The notes beneath the pieces are model-generated. The model searched no databases. It was not told where the DNA came from and was given only the letters and a program-made list of their open reading frames with translations. DNA of 64,000 nucleotides from Chiridota heheva. Taxonomy: Eukaryota; Echinodermata; Holothuroidea; Apodida; Chiridotidae. Position numbers and translations under genes: made by a program. Shown piece by piece: positions 23,107 through 35,634 of this stretch. Position 1 is the stretch's first letter; every line of letters starts with the position of its first letter. The DNA lies in NCBI GenBank assembly GCA_020152595.1, contig JAIGNY010004605.1, positions 154,501-218,500 of the forward strand, in the 5' to 3' direction.

Positions 23107-23281
23107 CTTTACCTAAGCCAAGTCTGGAGTTGTTTTATCCTGTTAGAGAAGCGATGAAGGCCATGTTTGTGCTCGACTATGATGAAGTTGAAAGGTTACT
23201 GGAGGTGTCAAAAGTCAAATCTGAGAACCTCATCAAGCTTACTGAAAGAGCTGAGAATCATATTGGAGACAACATCAAAAG
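23107..23281 (+). CDS. Exon 6 (residues 302-360)
   Basis: The acceptor is AAAACAG (phase 1 in) and the donor is AAAAG/GTATTA (phase 2 out). The peptide is ALPKPSLELFYPVREAMKAM, then a helix with YDEVERLLEVSKVKSENL, ending RAENHIGDNIK. The last ~34 coding bases and the start of the intron are the founder unit of a 97-bp tandem array that follows directly. Confidence 0.88.
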
Positions 23282-24607
23282 GTATTAAACCAATCCGGTA
23301 CAGTGCGTAAGAAGCATAATGCTGTATTGGGTTAAAAAGAACAAGAGCTGATAATCATATAGGAGACAACATCAGTAGATATCAGACCAATCCGGTATAG
23401 TGTGTAAGAAGCATAATGCTGTATTGGGTTAAAAAGAACAAGAGCTGATAATCATATAGGAGACAACATCAGTAGATATCAGACCAATCCGGTATAGTGC
23501 GTAAGAAGCATAATGCTGTATTGGGTTAAAAAAAACAAGAGCTGAGAATCATATAGGAGACAACATCAGTAGATATCAGACCAATCCGGTATAGTGCGTA
23601 AGAAGCATAATGCTGTATTGGGTTAAAAAGAACAAGAGCTGATAATCATATTGGAGACAACATCAGTAGATATCAGAGCAATCCGGTATAGAGCGTAAGA
23701 AGCATAATACTGTATTGGGTTAAAAAGAACTAATGCTTATAATCATATAGGAGACAACATCAGTAGATATCAGACCAATCCGGTATAGTGCGTAAGAAGC
23801 ATAATGCTGTATTGGGTTAAAAAGAACAAGAGCTGATAATCATATTGGAGACAACATCAGTAGATATCAGACCAATGCGGTATAGTGCGTAAGAAGCATA
23901 ATGCTGTATTGGGTTAAAAAGAACTAATGCTTATAATCATACAGGAGACAACATCAGTAGATATCAGACCAATGCGGTATAGTGCGTAAGAAGCATAATG
24001 CTGTATTGGATTAAAAAGAACAAGAGCTGATAATCATATTGGAGACAACATCAGTAGATATCAGACCAATGCGGTATAGTGCGTAAGAAGCATAATGCTG
24101 TATTGGATTAAAAAGAACAAGAGCTGATAATCATATTGGAGACAACATCAGTAGATATCAGACCAATCCGGTACAGTGCGTAAGAAGCATAATGCTGTAT
24201 TGGATTAAAAAGAACAAGAGCTGATAATCATATTGGAGACAACATCAGTAGATATCAGACCAATGCTGTATAGTGCGTAAGAAGCATAATGCTGTATTGG
24301 GTTAAAAAGAACAAGAGCTGATAATCATATTGGAGACAACATCAGTAGATATCAGACCAATGCGGTATAGTGCGTAAGAAGCATAATGCTGTATTGGGTT
24401 AAAAAGAACAAGAGCTGATAATCATATAGGAAACAACATCAGTAGATATCAGACCAATCCGGTATAGTGCGTAAGAAGCATAATGCTGTATTGGATTAGA
24501 AAGAACAAGAGCTGATAATCATATAGGAGACAACATCAGTAGATATCAGACCCATCCGGTATAGTGCGTAAGAAGCATAATACTGTATTGGATTAAAAGA
24601 ACTTTCA
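23248..24607 (+). repeat. 97-bp array derived from the end of exon 6 (about 14 units)
   Basis: The founder unit is exon 6 itself (GAGCTGAGAATCATATTGGA at 23248) plus the start of the intron. Copies follow at 23345 and 23442 and onward, with an exact 97-bp period. Copies read GATAATCATATAGGAGACAA then CATCAGTAGATATCAGACC. The coding end AAAAG/GTATTA has become AGTAG/ATATCA, so the donor GT is lost in the copies. Confidence 0.93.
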
Positions 24608-24609
24608 AG

Positions 24610-24778
24610 TGAATTTACTCCCCCTCTCCCCTTACCTTTTTTTACACCCCTGCACTTCCTCTTTTGTTCCCAGCCTCCTGGCTCTTAGCCCCCATACTTC
24701 TCTTAGACTCCTATTTTCTTTTCTTCCTACCTTTGGAATGATCTAACCTCAGGCACAATTTGACCCTTGCGACTGCGT
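24610..24778 (+). mobile_element. LINE 3' UTR fragment
   Basis: CCTGCACTTCCTCTTTTGTT, CAGCCTCCTGGCTCTTAGCC and AGGCACAATTTGACCCTTGC match the 3' UTR of the window's I/Nimb-like LINEs. It ends before the (AAAC)n tail at the start of the next element. Confidence 0.75.
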
Positions 24779-27700
24779 GGTAAGCGACCAGTAGCAATGA
24801 GCTACAGAGCTCTGTGGCCGTTATTCCTACCGGGACACGTACTGAGTACGACGGTAGTCCCCCCCCTTCCTCACGCAGCTACCAGCTTTGTAGCTCCGTA
24901 GTGAAACAAGCAGAGTTTATGGCTCCTATAGCTTGCGTAGCATGTACACTCCTCTGTATTCCATACGGCTCCGGTATATTTTTAAATATTCCAACACACG
25001 TAGCCACTTACACAGTGGCGCTGTAGTGAATAGAAGTACACTGAGGTAGCGATTCATGTAACAGATGTAGTATGTTAACGCTATCGTATACCCAGACGAT
25101 TCTTTTGTACTGATAGCTATTACGTTAGGGACACGTACCAGTACCAGTTGTCCCCCTCGCGTAGCCACTAGCTTTTTTGCTCCGTGGTAAACAGAGGCAA
25201 ACTTGGCGGACGACCAGTTGAGTTTACTTGTCAAGCTGACGCCTTTGTAGACCCATAACAGCTCTATACTACTTAATAGGGATGCGTACTGAGTACGGCG
25301 TTAGTCCCCCAGTAGCCACGTGCATCTCAGCTCCGTGGTGAAAGGTGTTTAACGGGATTACGGCCTGTGTAGTATACACAGGACGTCAACTCTTTCGTGA
25401 TTTCTACCCCAGTGCTGGAGTTAACGACTCATACTGTTGACGTAGTACGTTAAACCCCCTGTCAAAATTACCTCCATGATGGATACTTTTCTTGACATAG
25501 GTGGCCTTTTAATAAACAATCTCACTTTTGGGGTAGCTATTAAAAAACAACGGCACATATACTTCATTCTATGCTTTAACACCATTTTAAAGCAGTTACA
25601 CGCGGCTTGCGGCTTTACGGCCTGCTAGTTAAATACCTGTGCAGACATACGGTATTAGTTTTCTCCACATCCGTAGCCATAGGCTTTGCAGTTCCAACGT
25701 TGCAACTTTATGTCGTACGTTGACACCTTTTCCAATTAACTTCATAGACAAGTTTCGCTGTTGATAAGAGTGGCCTGGGACTACGCGCTTCCGTAACTGC
25801 TACAGTTTTCAGACACCGCTTCGAAGCCGAAGACAATGTCTTACGGCTCCGCGGTCTTACGACCCACAACCGTCTTGCAGTTACATAGCCTTACACGGTT
25901 TGCAGCCCTTTTTGTATACATTTTATAATAAAAGAAATATCCGAGAACTTCAAAATGATACCAAGATTACTCTTATAGGACTGTGGTAAAGTCCTGATTT
26001 TATTTTTAGAAAAAGGTGGTTTGAAAACGGCGATACTATCGCCTCGTGGTAGAGTAAGGGTTAACGGCCTGCCTTTTAATTCGCTAACCATTGGTTTAGT
26101 TCAGTAAAGTTTTAAGTTAACGGCCCGTAAAGTGTACAAAGTACGTTAACCCTAAGTTAGTATTAAGTTATCAGTGCTATCAGCCTGAATGACTCTTCCG
26201 GCTCAATGGCTTTGCACCCTGGGCAGTTCGTCGACGTTCGTCATCTCGCTTATTTCTCTCCCCCAGTTCTCTCCACAACGGAGCAGGTCCCAGAGTAGGG
26301 ACAGAGAATGAAACCGGAAGCTCTAATGGGAAGAGTTGTAGTTCCATCCTTGGGAGGATGCGTCTTGGTCAAGGTAGAGGCACATTTTATGTGACCCCCT
26401 ATGACAGAATAGGTACTTGGTCTTTTTCACAGGCAGTATGCTGGACATTTTTCACCTTTTACCGCTTGTGCTGAGCAAGGCAGATAAGATTCGCGCCGAC
26501 TTTACACCACTGTTGTGGTCTCCTTTTCGGACAAATAGGAAGAGACTTGAAGAGTTTCTGGTATCCTTCCTCTCGTCTTGGCGCAGGACGAACTATGCCA
26601 GCCTTGCCTTAAGGCCGCTCACCTCAAACTACGAGTACACGATCACAATTGTCTCGCTTCAGTGAAACTCCACTGGATGGGCGTGCTTCCCATAGGTGAC
26701 CAGAACGATCAGGACCTTATTTGGTCTCCCGGACGTAGGTCTGTCCGCATCCGTGGACAATTGCAAGCTATCAATTCTTTGCGTCCTTTCTCCTGACCCA
26801 CGGGTTCTGGGGTTGACGTATTTCTTTTCAAAAGGACTCACTATGTGAGTTACATTTTCCGCCTTTCACGCTAGTATCGAGCATGCTCAGCAAGGCGACG
26901 TACGACCGATAGCGCCCACTTTGCCCGGCCAACTGCGTTTCCTCAGCTGCTCAAGACCTTGCAGACTTCTCGTTCGAGCCTCAGGTCAGGGACGACTTTT
27001 GTCTTTTTCCCAGACTCCGAGAAACTGCGTCTCAGTCCCAGAGCACTTATTTTGACGGTGTGGCCTTAGTCCGCCTATCCCGGCGTAGCAAGGCCTGTTT
27101 TGGAGGGGGCCCTCTCTCAGACTTGGTTCAGTCATGGGCTCTGGGATAGCTTGCAGCCATCACCCAAGGTTTTCCAGTTGGGTCTACAGTCATTGACTCG
27201 CGACCACTGGGAAGCTACACGGAGGCCCCTTTCACGAGATTTCTCATGCCGACGTTTGGGAAAACGCATATTGCGGTTTTTTCCTTGTTTTTGCCTGACT
27301 TACTTTGCGAAGTTCGTGTTATCCCGCTAACTTTTGCTCTTATGCAGTTACGCGCTAACAAATTTTTCCCCCGGTCAGGGAATTCTTCAATTTGTTTTAG
27401 CTAGTACACGCCTAGATCCCAGTCTTTTTTTACTAGCTAACGAATTTGTCCCCGGTCCGGGAATTCTTCAATTTGTTTTAGCTAGTACACGCCTAGATCC
27501 CAGTAGTTTTTTACTAGCCAGTTCAGTCTCGTGGACGAACCCGGTGCGTTTGTGGTGTTATTGTAGACACTACTATGATATTCATATCGTGTCCAAACGC
27601 TCTTCTGGTTGGCATGTCTTTTGAGTTTCTAACTCAGGTTCTTGCGATGTTTGCCTCAGTTACTGTTAAGGAATAGTGCCTTGTTTGGTTTGACTGTAAC

Positions 27701-27935
27701 TAGAAGTGATTTACTATGTTTCAGTACCACTCTGAGGTCTTTCATCCTTAAGAGCAGAAGGAATTTTGTCTTTAAACTGTCCTTTAAACAGGATTAGATT
27801 AGTGAGAGTTTTAGTGCCAGCCTTAAAAAAAAAGAAAACGTTGTGCTGCGACCTGAACCCCCTTCCTTCCTATCCTTGGTTGCAATCTGATTGCATATTT
27901 AAAGTGTGAAGGTAAGATATAACTTGAAGTAAATT
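24779..27935. mobile_element. Unclassified element with inverted-repeat ends, possibly DIRS-like
   Basis: A GC-richer block unlike its surroundings. At 24780-25440 it has three diverged direct repeats with GGGACACGTACTGAGTACG, AGTCCCCC, GTAGCCAC and GCTCCGTGGTGAAA. Near 26600 a short frame has a Cys/His pattern (CQPCLKAAHLKLRVHDHNC). At 27355-27530 an ~82-bp unit occurs twice (GGGAATTCTTCAATTTG). At 27885 an end sequence TTGCATATTTAAAGTGTGAA with GGTAAGATATAA matches inverted-repeat ends seen at 28128 and 50305. No intact transposase or RT was recognised. The DIRS link rests only on inverted ends and composition. Confidence 0.35.
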
Positions 27936-28203
27936 TACCCCGCTAAGCGTAGCGAGGATATTTACGAAAGTTATACTTACCTTCCATGCATGCCGCCCGC
28001 CTCCCCTCTCGTTCAGACCTCGGTGGAATGTTAAGTGAGGATTAGTAAAGGTTATATGGAGGTCAGGGCTGGCTGGTAACTATGTCTTTAAGGTCAGTTA
28101 GAAGTGCGTTAGAATCAGGTTATGTGACCAGACTGCATATTTATAGCATGGAAGGTAAGTATAACTCGTAAATATCCCCGCTACGCTTAGCGGGGTAAAT
28201 TTC
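27928..28203. mobile_element. Short inverted-repeat (MITE-like) element
   Basis: AATTTACCCCGCTAAGCGTA at the left (about 27932) is the reverse complement of TACGCTTAGCGGGGTAAATT at the right (about 28177). The inverted repeat runs about 60 bp each side and includes TTATACTTACCTTCCATGC and its complement. The interior is about 150 bp and non-coding. Confidence 0.8.
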
Positions 28204-28570
28204 TTTTAATATAAATCAAATTACCAGATTGTTTCTTTAATAGTCCTCTATCATATGCATATAATGAATCAAATTACTAGATTGTATCTTTCAAATCATA
28301 TGCATAAATTGGGAACATTCCCTCATAGTCCTCTATCATATGCATAAATTGGCAACATTCCTTTATTAGTAGTGTGATTATGGCAGAGTTGTAGAGTGAT
28401 TCTTAAATGAAGTTCAAGGTAGTTTGATTTATTTCAGTTCTGTGGTCTTGGTGGGTGGCCTCGTCAGTCCGAGGACAGGTCTTAAACATTGCCCTGAGCA
28501 ATAAAAACAGTACAAAGCGAATATTATGAAACAAATATATAAATTAATGTATAATTTAAAAGTCAAGTAA
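28204..28570. other. Intron with short direct repeats
   Basis: TAGTCCTCTATCATATGCAT and AATTGGGAACATTCC-like blocks recur two or three times in 28230-28370. No other signal. Confidence 0.55.
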
Positions 28571-28582
28571 TCTTATTGTATA

Positions 28583-29210
28583 TATGACCACTCATACATC
28601 TATTGTCATGATGACCACTCGCACATCTATTGTCATGATGACCACTCGTACATCTATTGTCATGATGACCACTCGCACATCTATTGTCATGATGACCACT
28701 CGTACATCTATTGTCATGATGACCACTTGTGCATCTATTGTCATGATGACCACTCGTACATCTATTGTCATGATGACCACTCGTACATCTATTGCCATAG
28801 TGGCCACTCGTACATCTATTGTCATGATGACCACTCGTACATCTATTGTCATGATGACCACTCGTACATCTATTGTCATGATGACCACTCGTACATCTAT
28901 TGTCATGATGACCACTTGTACATCTATTGTCATGATGACCACTCGTACATCTATTGTCATGATGACCACTCGTACATCTATTGTCATGATGACCACTCGT
29001 ACATCTATTGTCATGATGACCACTCGGGCAGCTATTGTCATGATGACCTCTCATGCATCTATTGTCATGATGACCACTCACAGATCTATTGTCATGATGA
29101 CCAATCGTACATCTATTGTCATGATGACCACTTGTACATCTATTGTCATGATGACCACTCGTACATCTATTGTCATGATGACCACTCGTACATCTATTGT
29201 CATAGCACTT
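28583..29210. repeat. 27-bp minisatellite (about 23 units) just upstream of exon 7
   Basis: The unit is ATGATGACCACTCGTACATC plus TATTGTC. With a 27-bp period and no stops, several frames on both strands stay open (TRTSIVMMT, CHDDHSYIY and, on the minus strand, SGHHDNRCT). The + frame starting at 28584 is in frame with exon 7. The array ends 45 bp before the exon 7 acceptor. Confidence 0.95.
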
Positions 29211-29254
29211 AAAAAGAATATAGTATTCATATTTTTTTTTTTAATCTGTTATAG

Positions 29255-29489
29255 ATCTAGTGCCAACTCCAATTCTTTGAGAAATTTGACAGAAAGTTTG
29301 AGGAAAATAACTCACAAAGGCCTTGAAGGTGAAGATTCCTGCAAAGCGGAGGCGCTCATCATAGCAGAGCAATGGTGCAATACATTCAACAACCTGAGGT
29401 TATCTCTTAGAGATACTCTAGAGCCATGGGTGCAACTGGTGTTGCCAGTTTTAGAGGCTGGGACGAGCAAGCTGTCATTAGCTCATGAG
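29255..29489 (+). CDS. Exon 7 (residues 360-438)
   Basis: The acceptor is TGTTATAG, giving split codon AG+A (Arg), and the donor is GAG/GTAAAT (phase 0 out). It encodes RSSANSNSLRNLTESLRKIT, then LIIAEQWCNTFNNLRLSLRD and LVLPVLEAGTSKL. The helix-rich character with a conserved-looking Trp is compatible with a vinculin-type bundle. The open frame extends upstream through the intronic 27-bp array to 28584. That extension is repeat-derived and is not annotated as exon. Confidence 0.9.
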
Positions 29490-30559
29490 GTAAATTATGA
29501 TCCAGTGTGTAATTCACTTCATAACAGTGTAATTGAACTCTCCCCCAGTGTTCATATTAAAATGTGCAATTGTGGGATTCCCCCCTAAAAAAAATGATAA
29601 AGGAGGAAATAAATTCCAGCAAAGAAAATTGAATGACCCTTAGAAAGACACAACAAGCTTTTTCCTTTAGTTTTGCATATTTATCCTAATTTTCTTTAAG
29701 ATTCTCTTGTGCATGATGCATGTGTAAATTCCTTGATTTTGTTCTGTTTTGAATTTTACATTACAAATCATATATTTTGAGGTGTTCAGTACACAAATCA
29801 TATACCTTATGGTGTTCAGTGTTTAATCATTTATGGGGACTTATTTCATTAATTTGGGTGACATTTGTTATATACTTGAAGTTATATTTAAGTAGAATAA
29901 ATTTGTTTCATGGTCGCTGCTCCAAAATTATCAAATCATAATTATGGAAGTTTGTTTATTAATTCTTCTCTGCCAAGCTTGTTCAAAACGTGACTGCAAT
30001 TTTTCGGAACTTTTTTTTCCGAATTGATTTTCGCAACTTTCCTTTGTTTTCTATGACTACAAGTTTGGTTACGACCTTCCTCTCCCCCAGCCTCTTTTTA
30101 CCCCGAGCCTCTTTTTTCCCTTCCGCATCCCACCACCTCTCCTCTCCTTGCCATGAAGCAATATCCTTCCTTAGGAGAAATGGTCCGTCAATCATCCACA
30201 GCTAATGCACACATTACCTCAGGCAGCTATTTCTATCACCAGTTTGCAAACAGATTTCTCCCACTAAGACACTGAAAAGAATGAGTGATTTCAATCACAA
30301 AAGTGCCCTGAATATTCAGCATTGCCTTTCTGTAATCTTATACACACAAATAGCCTTGGGCTACTTGGCTGTGGTTTGCATGGAAATGGCAGATAAATAA
30401 TCATTGTTTGGAGAGGAAACACAATACACTGAACAGCAAGTCGAGTTGGTAATTGCCATACCTGAGTTTTTAGGATTAACTCAGGTGCCGGGTGTGGGTA
30501 GGCTTAAAGAGAAACTTTTCGGCATGGCAAGATCTCCACCATCTCTCACAATAAAACAG
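29490..30559. other. Intron, nothing recognised
   Basis: A short duplication (ACAAATCATAT..GGTGTTCAGT) lies near 29765-29820. No genes seen. Confidence 0.5.
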
Positions 30560-31250
30560 TCAAAATAAAGAAAATATTGACATAAATATGCAACTTTACC
30601 AATTTTAGGCAAAATTAGGTCCATTTTTGGGGGCTTGTATTATTTCTTGTGAATAATAGAAATGGAATTTTTGATGTATTTAGATTGTTTGTGAAATTTG
30701 CTTTTCATTGATACCAGTCTTAATTTTTTTTCTTAAAGCACACTCACATGAACTTCCCACACGCTTACCGCTACACTGCGAATGAATAAATTGTGGATTT
30801 GTTTGAATACTTCTATTTCGGTGTGAATGAAGAGGGGTAGTTCCTCTTTGTGTTTGCAATTTACAATCTGGGGAATTCCTATTGCAATGTGTATTTTGCA
30901 TAGGGCAGTTGTATTGTGATCAGGATCTATGATTTTTGTCAAAAATTGGTCTTCAAAAAGGCTAAAATTCATGAAAGTTTGCACAAGTTTTGCAGAAAAA
31001 AGATATTGATGATAAAAAAATTTTTTTTTTTTTTTTTTGTATTTCAACCTATTTTTTCTCAGAAATCTTCAACATAACCCATAACAATAAGTTACATTTT
31101 CTGAAAGAACTATTTGAGTTCTTTCAACTGATACCAGGGTCACCGCCTATTTGACGAAGCAAAATAATTGTTGGAAAAGTGCATGTCCAATCTGTAGTGT
31201 GATGACTGCATGATGATTTAAGGGTTAAGGGTCATGTATGTACAGCTTAG
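30560..31250 (+). repeat. Dispersed repeat, 3' part (copy 1)
   Basis: It shares many blocks with 60860-61760: TTTTCATTGATACCAGTCT, TCTTCAACATAACCC, AAGTTACATTTTCTGAAAGA and GCCTATTTGACGAAG-like. No coding capacity. Identity is unknown, and a non-autonomous transposon is plausible. Confidence 0.7.
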
Positions 31251-31559
31251 GCCGAGTGACCTCAATCTAAGAATTGCCTCAGAATATATTTTCTTGGTAC
31301 ACAGGGTGTTCCATGTTGTACACATGTAAATCACATGAAAGTCGTACCTGAAGCCTCATTTGCATACCAGTATACTTTTGTCCAATGGGTAAGCTTGGTT
31401 AGACTATGAGTTCATAGACATCCAATTACCTTGTATCTTTTTTCCTGACAGTTTCTTCCCAGATGTCAATAAGTAGCATAAAGAATAAAGGAATAGCTTA
31501 ACAATCAGTAATAACATCAACTTTAATGTTGGATGATTTTACCACTTCAAGCTTTGAAA

Positions 31560-31855
31560 GAACGCCGCCGCCGACGACGATGAGTGAACACACAATTACA
31601 ATGACGGGGTCGTCGCCTGCGTATTCGGTTATGATAGTAACAAAGCTATCACGAAACGCTTAATACGACCCGGACGAGAACACAGGTACGACGTACGGAC
31701 AGACATAACATCGACAACCAAGTCAATGTCCACGGCCTTTGATAACCAGTTGTGGTGCACTGGCGTGTCTACCCAACCCAGGCCCAAACCCAGGGCCTCG
31801 TGGTCTGTAGACAGGTATGATAACCGCTACACCACAGTTAGTAGACAATTTTTGA
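31560..31855 (-). mobile_element. tRNA-derived SINE (second type), minus strand
   Basis: On the minus strand the sequence reads TGGTGTAGCGGTTATCATAC, then GACCACGAGGCCCTGGGTTT, which resembles box A and box B of a tRNA. A CpG-rich body follows (GTCGTCGGCGGCGGCG). It is unlike the TAGCTCAGTTGG-type SINE elsewhere in the window. Confidence 0.6.
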
Positions 31856-32254
31856 AAGAACAAATACATAAGGTTTATATAGCCATGTTGATGTCATCAT
31901 GAGGCTTCATTCTAATGTGATCAAAATGCCTGCAGCTCATAGTCACAACATAAAAACAAGCTTTGCAAATGCTGTAGCTTGTGTCTGTGTAACTTAAGAC
32001 CTTTGGGTTTTATTTCTTTTCATACCTTATTCCGTAAATCTCTGACTGAAGATGTGTAATGAACAATCTGAAGGTCTAATTGGTTGAAAGAATATTAAGA
32101 TCTGAGCTAATCAATTTTAAAATTTTGAAATAGAATTATAATAGGAAATTTTGAAAACAATGGATTCACAATTAGCTAGTTCGTAGATAAACAGAGGAGG
32201 CGTGTTAAAGCCCTAAATATTCCATGCTTTTGATAGCCCAAAATGGCATTTAAT

Positions 32255-32905
32255 GATATAAATTTTTTAAATAATGATGAAAGATCATATACTAACATTT
32301 AAACAATGATGAAAGATCATATACTAACATTTAAACAATGATGAAAGATCATATACTAACATTTAAATAATGATGAGAGATCATATACTAACATTTAAAT
32401 AATGATGAGAGATCATATACTAACATTTAAATAATGATGAGAGATCATATAGTAACATTTAAATAATGACGAAAGATCATATACTAACATTTAAATAATG
32501 ATGAAAGATCATATACTAACATTTAATTAATGATGAGAGATCATATACTAACATTTAAATAATGATGAAAGATCATATACTAACATTTAAATAATGATGA
32601 GAGATCATATACTAACATTTAAATAATGATAAAAGATAATATACTTATATTTAAATAATGACGAGATCATATACTAACATTTAAATAATGATGAAAGATC
32701 ATATACTAACATTTAAATAATGATGAGAAATCATATTCTAACATTTAAATAATGATGAAAGATCATATACTAACATTTAAATAATGATGAGAGATCACAT
32801 ACTAAGATTTAAATAATGATAAAAGATAATATACTAATATTTAAATAATGACGAGAGATCATATACTAACATTTAAATAATGATAAAAGATCATATACTA
32901 TTACA
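32255..32905. repeat. 32-bp minisatellite (about 20 units)
   Basis: The unit is AAATAATGATGAGAGATCAT followed by ATACTAACATTT. The 32-bp period was measured between GATCATATAC at 32347 and 32379. It is not exon-proximal (1.8 kb before exon 8). Confidence 0.95.
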
Positions 32906-32929
32906 ATCAGCACATGCTATAAATAACAA

Positions 32930-33640
32930 TGTGGGAACCAGAGATGAAACCCTTGTTTTCAGGTCCAGGGGATGAAGCCCCCGGAGGCTTTGAAGATTCA
33001 TTATTTTTGATGGCCCTCAGGCTAATGGCTTTAAAATGATATAAACCTTTCAAATGAAGAGATCTAAGATTGCATATGTAGGCTTGTACATATAGGCCTA
33101 TGAGCATACATATTCATCCCCAACAAATTATTTTGGAGACATGGCAGCGTGGAAACCAAGGGGCCAAAGTCCCTGGAAGCTCTGAAGATTCATTATTTTT
33201 AACAGCTGTAATTGAATTAAAAATAATAGCATTCAAATGAAAGTAACAGATTAAAGGTTGCATATCCATATATAAGGCTTCATTTTTCTGGTGGAGGAAG
33301 GAGGGGGGATGGGGGTGGACATAAACAACATCGTCTCCAACAAAATTATTTCATTGAGATTTCGGCGTGGGAACCAGGGACGAAGATAGGTTTATATACA
33401 AGGCTATATATAAGGGGAGCATATTTGTCTTCAAACAAAATTATTGCAGGGGGGACATATCAGATTATGAACCAGGGGTGAAGACTTGTTTAGGGGTCTA
33501 GGAGCTTAGCCTCCCAGCCAAAAATGGCTTTAAAATGATGGAAACCTGACATGTCAAATAAAAATAACAGATCAAAGATAGCATATCCATTTGGGTTGTA
33601 TATGTAAGGTTTCATTTTTGATCGCTGCGTATGGATATAC
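32930..33640. repeat. Three or four diverged tandem segments
   Basis: Blocks such as GGAACCAGRG(A/G)TGAA, GCTCTGAAGATTCATTATTT, AATGGCTTTAAAATGAT and GATTGCATAT recur at about 32935, 33150, 33380 and 33470. Non-coding. Confidence 0.6.
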
Positions 33641-34719
33641 ATGACTTTGTCCTTCTAGTGTATGGTATCTTCTAAAACTAACATTTTTGTAGAACGTTGT
33701 GCAGCATGCCCCTGTGGATAATGTCAAGTGTTTATTTCAATAAGCCTGCAGGAAAATTACATGGAGGGGGTTCTGGTTGTTATTGGAGTAGTTAAAAATG
33801 TTGAAACTTTGGAAGGAGGGGTTCCAACCCCCTCTCCTCACTCTAGATCCGCCACTGACAGGGACCATGAGGGAAAACTATCTTTACACGGAATGATCCA
33901 TCAATTATTCATGGGTTTTGCACAAAGTCCTCCGAAGCATATGTATATTTATATTAAGTCTCAGCCAAGGACTAATCTGATTCCTCTGGATCCACCACAG
34001 GCCTGGTCTCACTTCCATGCAGGGGTGTCGGAAGGAACTCGCGGCAAGGGGGCACAGTAATTGAGGGCCATTTTTCATTTTTGAAAAGGGACACTTGTCA
34101 GTTTTTAAAAACTGGGGCACGTGCTCCCTGGTCTCAGGTTCCTACACATGGCTTGAAACACGAAATTGATTATTTGGGGGTTTCGTGTTGTCGAATTCTA
34201 TTTTTTTTTGTGTGTCCATTCTTACCAGAGAAGTTCTTTTATGTAGAAAGCCAAAAATCATGAAGGAAATGGAAGTTTATGATACAGTTCTTTTGTGCGC
34301 TATCGATCAATGCACATATACAATGGGCCTGCGTTGAGCACTAGATCTTGCAAGAGTTTCAGTGATCTACAGCAAGAGCTCACGGAACGCATGTGTGTGT
34401 GTGTTGTCTTCAAACTAGCTTATTCAAAGAAAATACCAAGGTCGCCCTGTAATGCGTCAAAACATATTACGCATGCGTGCGTGTTATCTCCGAACCAGCT
34501 TGTTAAAAGAAAATACCAAGGTTGCCCTGTAATATATAAAAATGTTTGCATAAGACGTGCATATTGATGACTGAGATTTGAAATGCTGTAAAATGGTCAA
34601 AATGTTGAACTGGTTTTGATGAAATTTTTGCCTCTATACGTCCATGTACCTTTTTAGCTAATTTTACCTCTATATGTCCATATACCTTTAAATATAAAAC
34701 TGCTTTTCTTTTTTCATAG
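33641..34719. other. Intron with a small duplication
   Basis: An ~80-bp direct duplication at 34390-34545 shares AAAGAAAATACCAAGG and CGCCCTGTAAT-like blocks. No gene seen. Confidence 0.5.
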
Positions 34720-34927
34720 TGTGATCATCTGTCTTTGATCAAAGAGTCTGTGGTGAAAGTTGTCAGCCATTTTGAAGAAGAGGATTTCAAATCAAACATC
34801 TCAGTAAGGTCTGACGTGGAGACAGATGAAAGTATCCTGATATCAAGACTACATAAAATGACCTCTGATTGGACAAAGTTGACCAATGACTTGAGGCAAA
34901 AGGCAACTGAATTATCAATTGATCCTG
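34720..34927 (+). CDS. Exon 8 (residues 439-508)
   Basis: The acceptor is TTTTTTCATAG (phase 0) and the donor is CCTG/GTGAAT (phase 1). It starts CDHLSLIKESVVKVVSHFEE and contains ISRLHKMTSDWTKLTNDLRQ, a clear amphipathic helix. Confidence 0.88.
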
Positions 34928-35634
34928 GTGAATATTTTGATTTATTTTCTCACCTAGTAAAAAAAAGATCACAGAAATAGAAATAAAGTAATTGTGATGG
35001 TCACATGATCATTGACCTTCAGTACTATGAAGTATCAACTGAATTTTCTCTTTGTTACCCAACCAATCAGCTGCAGAGAGGGAAAAATTTAAGCAACATT
35101 GTGTTTGTATTACCTTCATGTATAACGCACATATATGTATGGTGAGCGTTTGAAAGCATTTATTCATACGTTTCATCCCATATCCTGTGTAAATTGTGCA
35201 GAGGGCCAAGAAAATCTGCCAGTATTTGATTGGTTAATAAGATTCCGCCAGCAAACAATTCGTCCTTTATGGACATGAATTTCAGCCATGTGACATTTAA
35301 ATCAATTTTCTAGAAAGTGCTGAATTAGATTTGAAGCTTACTAGCTCATAAAGTGCAAGTCACTTAGCCTGGTATAACCACAAGCTTCCATCAAATTAGC
35401 TGCAGGATATTTATCTTTATCAAAAATCTTGATCAAATTATTTGACTCCGAGTTGGATCTCTGTACATGACATGTAACTTTCACACTTCACCCCGACCTC
35501 CGTCAGTAATGTTATTGTATGGTATATCTTGTCAGGTATTTCCGCATTGTTATTAAAACTATGATAAATGGCCTAAACATGCACTATCATGGCTGCTTGA
35601 GTTTTATCTGTATTTAAGGGTCATTTGGCTAAGT

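Noticed and set aside
28563..29081. Minus-strand SGHHDNRC repeat protein
   Set aside because: Same 27-bp repeat read on the other strand; no start context, no non-repeat domain.
28584..29588. 334-residue open frame as a protein-coding gene
   Set aside because: Most of it is a 27-bp repeat open in several frames on both strands. Only 29255-29489 is supported as an exon by splice sites and phase.
33728..34567. Short + frames between 33728 and 34567 as exons
   Set aside because: No good splice sites in the phase required (0) between exons 7 and 8, and their composition is intronic.
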